A DNA stretch of 24,011 nt. It comes from a virus. Each line of letters begins with the position of its first letter. Within the stretch, counting starts at the first letter, position 1. Below are positions 21,471-24,011 of the stretch, in pieces. The notes under the pieces are model-generated. The model saw only the letters and a program-made list of their open reading frames with translations. It was not told where the DNA came from and did no database searches. The DNA lies in the IMG/VR virus record IMGVR_UViG_3300023179_000508, positions 1 through 24,011 of that record. One strand, given 5' to 3'. The translations under genes and the position numbers were made by a program.

Positions 21471-21842
21471 ATGGCCCAAAATCGCAACTTAAATCCCATG
21501 CAGTTCTACCATGGGTCAACTGCAGATTTAAAACCTGGCGATGTAATTAAATCGCCCAAAGCCATGGGCAAAGAAAATCCACGCCCTGATAATCCTTATT
21601 ACAGGAACGATAGAGTATATGTAACTCCATTTGCACATCCAACTGCAGTCCTCTATACCTGGAAAGAACATGACACCAAAGAGAGTGGACCATCTGGTCA
21701 CATCTACAAAGTAGATCCAATAGGACAAAAGCAACATGACCGAGAGGTTAAGTGGGGATTAAAGGGAGTCTCATACCATGTGCGTGAAGCAAAAGTTATT
21801 AGCAAACATAATCCAATGACAATGGAAGAAATAAAAGATTGA
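21471..21842 (+). CDS. Arr-like (rifampin ADP-ribosyltransferase fold) protein, 123 aa
   Basis: FYHGSTADLKPGDVI at the N-terminus, VYVTP in the middle and IYKVDP near residue 80 match the Arr family, which moves ADP-ribose from NAD to a hydroxyl. H14, Y50 and D82 fall where the Arr H-Y-D residues are expected. The length is close to Arr (about 140 aa). Whether it modifies a drug, host RNA polymerase or another host protein is unknown. It is the first of a cluster of related short proteins and shares NLNPMQF with them. The next gene overlaps it by four bases. Confidence 0.75.
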   Translation: MAQNRNLNPMQFYHGSTADLKPGDVIKSPKAMGKENPRPDNPYYRNDRVYVTPFAHPTAVLYTWKEHDTKESGPSGHIYKVDPIGQKQHDREVKWGLKGVSYHVREAKVISKHNPMTMEEIKD

Positions 21843-22129
21843 GCAATCTATCTAGACAACAATTTGGCCCCATGTACCATGGAACCAAAGCGGTAATCAA
21901 AGATCACCTAATTAAACCTGGTACAGGTGGCTTAGCATATGCAACTAGCGATCCAGGCTCTGCTGAGTTATTTGGCAAAACTAAGATGCCATCTGGTGAG
22001 GTTGGAGAGAACAAGGTCTATAAGGTAATGCCACTTGCAGATGATGTATCTACTGCAAAAGGTAAATTCAAGGGAGAAACACATTACTCTTCCTCTACAG
22101 GGTTCCTTATTATGGGAGAACATAAATGA
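21839..22129 (+). CDS. Arr-like protein lacking the acidic residue, 96 aa
   Basis: It starts at TTG inside the upstream stop region (four-base overlap). The N-terminus NLSRQQFGPMYHGTKA and the AYATSDPGSAELFG stretch (Y34) match its neighbours. The segment that normally ends in a catalytic acid reads VYKVMP, so the acid is replaced by Met. It is shorter than the family norm. It could bind NAD or a partner without catalysis, or act on another target. Confidence 0.65.
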   Translation: MSNLSRQQFGPMYHGTKAVIKDHLIKPGTGGLAYATSDPGSAELFGKTKMPSGEVGENKVYKVMPLADDVSTAKGKFKGETHYSSSTGFLIMGEHK

Positions 22130-22257
22130 GCGCCAAATATAAACGCAACGAGCCATTTAACAAGATGCAAATTAAAGATGGCTGGATAGTCATCATGCGA
22201 AAAGATGGCACAGTTAAATCACGTCTTGAGCCATACCGACCAAAGGTTAAAAAATAA
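22126..22257 (+). CDS. small basic hypothetical protein, 43 aa
   Basis: ATGA overlap upstream and TAATG overlap downstream fix the frame. It is a lysine/arginine-rich beta-hairpin-like peptide (MQIKDGWIVIMRKDGTVKSR) with a basic tail. It probably binds nucleic acid or protein. No family is recognised. Confidence 0.55.
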   Translation: MSAKYKRNEPFNKMQIKDGWIVIMRKDGTVKSRLEPYRPKVKK

Positions 22258-22661
22258 TGTACGAGTATCGTGTAAAGAAGGTTAACAAGATAGTTGATGG
22301 CGACACTATCGACGTCGACATTGATCTGGGTTTTGATGTTTCATTCTCCTCACGTGTGCGCCTAGCGGGTATTGATACGCCTGAGAGTCGTACTACCGAT
22401 CTAAAAGAAAAAGCCCTCGGCTTGGAAGTAAAGGAGAAGATTAAAAAAGAAATAGCGGCGGCAAAAGACATTGTCATTAAGACAGAGAAACCAGACTCAT
22501 CAGAGAAGTACGGAAGAATATTAGGATGGTTATTCTTAGACGGTAATACTGTGTCGTTAAATCAACAATTAATAGATCAAGGTTATGCATGGACATATGG
22601 AGGCGGCACGAAGATAAAAGATTTTGAAGAACTAGTCACAAAGCGCAAGGTGACTAAGTGA
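22257..22661 (+). CDS. staphylococcal nuclease-like (thermonuclease) protein
   Basis: It is a calcium-dependent OB-fold nuclease. The active-site residues are all present: D21, R35, D40, T41, E43 (RLAGIDTPE) and R87 (KYGRILG), in the same positions as the S. aureus enzyme. There is no signal peptide, so it acts inside the cell. In phages such enzymes may degrade host DNA or process their own. It sits in the operon that includes the Arr-like genes. Confidence 0.9.
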   Translation: MYEYRVKKVNKIVDGDTIDVDIDLGFDVSFSSRVRLAGIDTPESRTTDLKEKALGLEVKEKIKKEIAAAKDIVIKTEKPDSSEKYGRILGWLFLDGNTVSLNQQLIDQGYAWTYGGGTKIKDFEELVTKRKVTK

Positions 22662-22891
22662 GCACAAAGAAATGGATTCCACATCCAACTCAAGATTATC
22701 ATGTTGATTACCATGCACTTAGATGGCACAAGCACGCCATGAGTATGGAAGAAGGAAACAAGTTTATGTCCACCCCTAACGAGGACGGATCACGTAGGAC
22801 TAAGTTTGATTATCATCAACACCTACATGACACAGGACAATTTGGCCTCGGCGAGCCTCACGAACACTTTACTCCCAAGGATAAGAAATGA
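22658..22891 (+). CDS. His-rich hypothetical protein, 77 aa
   Basis: Ten histidines, several in HxH or HxxxH spacing (WHKHAM, YHQHLHD, PHEHF), suggest metal binding. The GTG start overlaps the nuclease stop by four bases. It is a small soluble protein with an unknown family; it might deliver or hold a metal for a neighbouring enzyme. Confidence 0.6.
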   Translation: MSTKKWIPHPTQDYHVDYHALRWHKHAMSMEEGNKFMSTPNEDGSRRTKFDYHQHLHDTGQFGLGEPHEHFTPKDKK

Positions 22892-23142
22892 AAAAGAAAA
22901 GTTTTTCAAAGAGTGGTTACTCTAGATCTTCTTACGGAAAAAAGTCCGTCCAGGAGCGGTTTAAAGTTAAAGATGTAAATGAAGAAGGCGGTAGTGATTA
23001 TATTGCTGCGTGGGTAAATAATAATTTAAATAAGACACAAATGTCTAATGCTGAAGGAATTAAAGATCTTATGCAGGGCCCAAAGTTAGGTTACAACGTG
23101 AAGAAGCGCCAGACATCTGAACCAAAAGAGGATGAAGAATGA
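22888..23142 (+). CDS. hypothetical charged protein, 84 aa
   Basis: A Ser/Lys/Tyr-rich basic N-terminus (KKKSFSKSGYSRSSYGKKS) precedes an acidic tail (EPKEDEE). Disorder is likely at both ends. Four-base overlaps couple it to both neighbours. No family is recognised. Confidence 0.6.
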   Translation: MKKKSFSKSGYSRSSYGKKSVQERFKVKDVNEEGGSDYIAAWVNNNLNKTQMSNAEGIKDLMQGPKLGYNVKKRQTSEPKEDEE

Positions 23143-23477
23143 TAGAAAATAGGCCGTGGGGCACTTACGAAGTGCTATCAGATACTGCTACACACAAAGT
23201 TAAGCGCATTGTTGTAAAGCCAGGACAACGTTTGTCGTACCAAGTGCACGATAAGCGGAGTGAGTATTGGGTAATTGTAGAAGGAATGGGGACAGTTACT
23301 TTAGACGGTCAAGAAGCAATGTGTTTAGGTGGTGACGCATTTGTTATTGAGACAGGTGTAGCGCATCGAATTAAAAATACAGGTGAAGAAGATTTAGTAT
23401 TTATTGAGACACAACTTGGATTATATTTTGGAGAAGATGACATCACTCGTTTAGAGGATGATTACAATCGTGCCTAA
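23139..23477 (+). CDS. mannose-6-phosphate isomerase-type cupin
   Basis: The 112-aa protein is the small cupin found as the C-terminal domain of GDP-mannose pyrophosphorylase/phosphomannose isomerase: RPWGTYEV, KPGQRLSYQVHDKRSEYWVIVEG, AHRIKN and FGEDDITRLEDDYNR. The metal-site histidine and glutamate are kept (H and E in VHDKRSEYW). A free-standing cupin suggests sugar-nucleotide metabolism, for example in altering host surface glycans. It overlaps the next gene by eight bases if that gene starts at GTG. Confidence 0.85.
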   Translation: MIENRPWGTYEVLSDTATHKVKRIVVKPGQRLSYQVHDKRSEYWVIVEGMGTVTLDGQEAMCLGGDAFVIETGVAHRIKNTGEEDLVFIETQLGLYFGEDDITRLEDDYNRA

Positions 23478-23823
23478 TTTATCTCCTGATCAATTTCGTA
23501 CTTTATATCGTGGGTTAAGTTCTACTACCGATATTAAAAAGCCTTTAGGTATGCATTGGACAGATGATCCAGAAAGAGCAATGGGGTTTGCACGTAATCC
23601 AATACGAAGAGGTCCAGGTGTTGTAATTGAAGGTCAAGTGGCTAGAAAGAATCGTGAAACTCGTCCTGATGTCTTAAAGAAGAATCAAGTTTACGATGAG
23701 TATTGGGAGAATGAGATTCCTGTTAAGAAGGGCAGCACCGTGCACGTAACTGCTGTCACTAAATTAAGTGACAAAAGAGATCGCACACGCACATATAATC
23801 CACCAAGAAAGTGGAAAGCATAA
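23470..23823 (+). CDS. Arr/ADP-ribosyltransferase-like protein, 117 aa, with Arg in place of His
   Basis: PNLSPDQFRTLYRGL aligns with the YHG start of the Arr-like neighbours, but the catalytic His is Arg (YRG), as in R-S-E type ADP-ribosyltransferases. GMHWTDDPERAMGFA matches the second motif of the family. GTG 23470 is preferred because it gives an eight-base overlap and a start just like the paralogues; ATG 23458 would sit against its ribosome site. The substrate is unknown. Confidence 0.6.
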   Translation: MPNLSPDQFRTLYRGLSSTTDIKKPLGMHWTDDPERAMGFARNPIRRGPGVVIEGQVARKNRETRPDVLKKNQVYDEYWENEIPVKKGSTVHVTAVTKLSDKRDRTRTYNPPRKWKA

Positions 23824-24011
23824 TGGCTGCTGAAGACAACTTATCTAAACAGTTATTTCATGGAAGTATTGAAGATATAAAGGAGGGCGCAATAATTACT
23901 CCTAGAACAAAGAGCGGTCATGCTTTTGCTACAGAAAGTCTTGGAGGAGCAATCGCTCATACTCAAACCAGACTTGGTACTGGTATGGGATTAGGTGATA
24001 AAAGTAAGAAT
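23823..24011 (+). CDS. Arr-like protein, truncated at the window edge
   Basis: The first 63 residues include NLSKQLFHGSIEDIKEGAII and HAFATESLGGAIAH, the same order as in the complete Arr-like proteins. Its ATG overlaps the upstream TAA by one base. The rest lies outside the window. Confidence 0.65.
   Translation, partial: MAAEDNLSKQLFHGSIEDIKEGAIITPRTKSGHAFATESLGGAIAHTQTRLGTGMGLGDKSKN

Overview
The window reads as an AT-rich temperate phage, prophage or phage-like plasmid of an actinobacterium. The base composition and gene set fit a small-genome freshwater lineage, but that host is an inference. A WhiB-family regulator, a monomeric B12-dependent ribonucleotide reductase, an MSMEG_6728-like pyrimidine-dimer glycosylase and a tyrosine integrase point to an actinobacterial mobile element. 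So do the dense blocks of tiny overlapping genes (1-, 4- and 8-base overlaps). No capsid, tail or large terminase gene is visible, and both ends are cut inside genes.

The layout has four blocks. (1) 1-8075, plus strand: small phage genes, a nucleotidyltransferase followed in frame by a HAD-like protein without a canonical start codon, and a 501-aa two-part protein. This block ends in a tight operon of class II ribonucleotide reductase, a secreted DUF4430/transcobalamin-like protein, a 44-aa membrane peptide and a PduO-type cobalamin adenosyltransferase. (2) 8160-10561, minus strand: a small protein, a lysozyme/transglycosylase-like protein and an integrase that carries a Cys-rich insertion. 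Hexanucleotide repeat tracts run through and between these genes. (3) 10789-18933, minus strand: a long, nearly gapless operon holding a MoxR ATPase, a VWA protein with an HEVSH motif, an HNH nuclease, a sigma-4-like HTH peptide, WhiB, Pyr_excise and an AlpA/Xis-like HTH. It ends at a strong terminator at 10634-10670. (4) 20363-24011, plus strand: small early-type genes, an HNH nuclease, a staphylococcal-type nuclease, a mannose-6-phosphate-isomerase-type cupin, and at least four short Arr-like ADP-ribosyltransferase-fold proteins.

Blocks 3 and 4 diverge from a roughly 1.4-kb gene-free region (18934-20362). It is packed with inverted repeats, short iteron-like words and GAA-centred dyads, and is a candidate control region or replication origin. 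Some of its elements recur next to the integrase gene, which suggests one shared DNA-binding regulator.

The strongest biological story is the B12 module. The element brings its own adenosylcobalamin-dependent reductase, the enzyme that makes adenosylcobalamin, and what looks like a surface corrinoid-capture protein, all in one operon. Other items that stand out are the Arr-like paralogue cluster, a structured RNA leader at 13136-13294 whose helices need G-U pairs on the transcribed strand, and the non-canonical start of the HAD gene.
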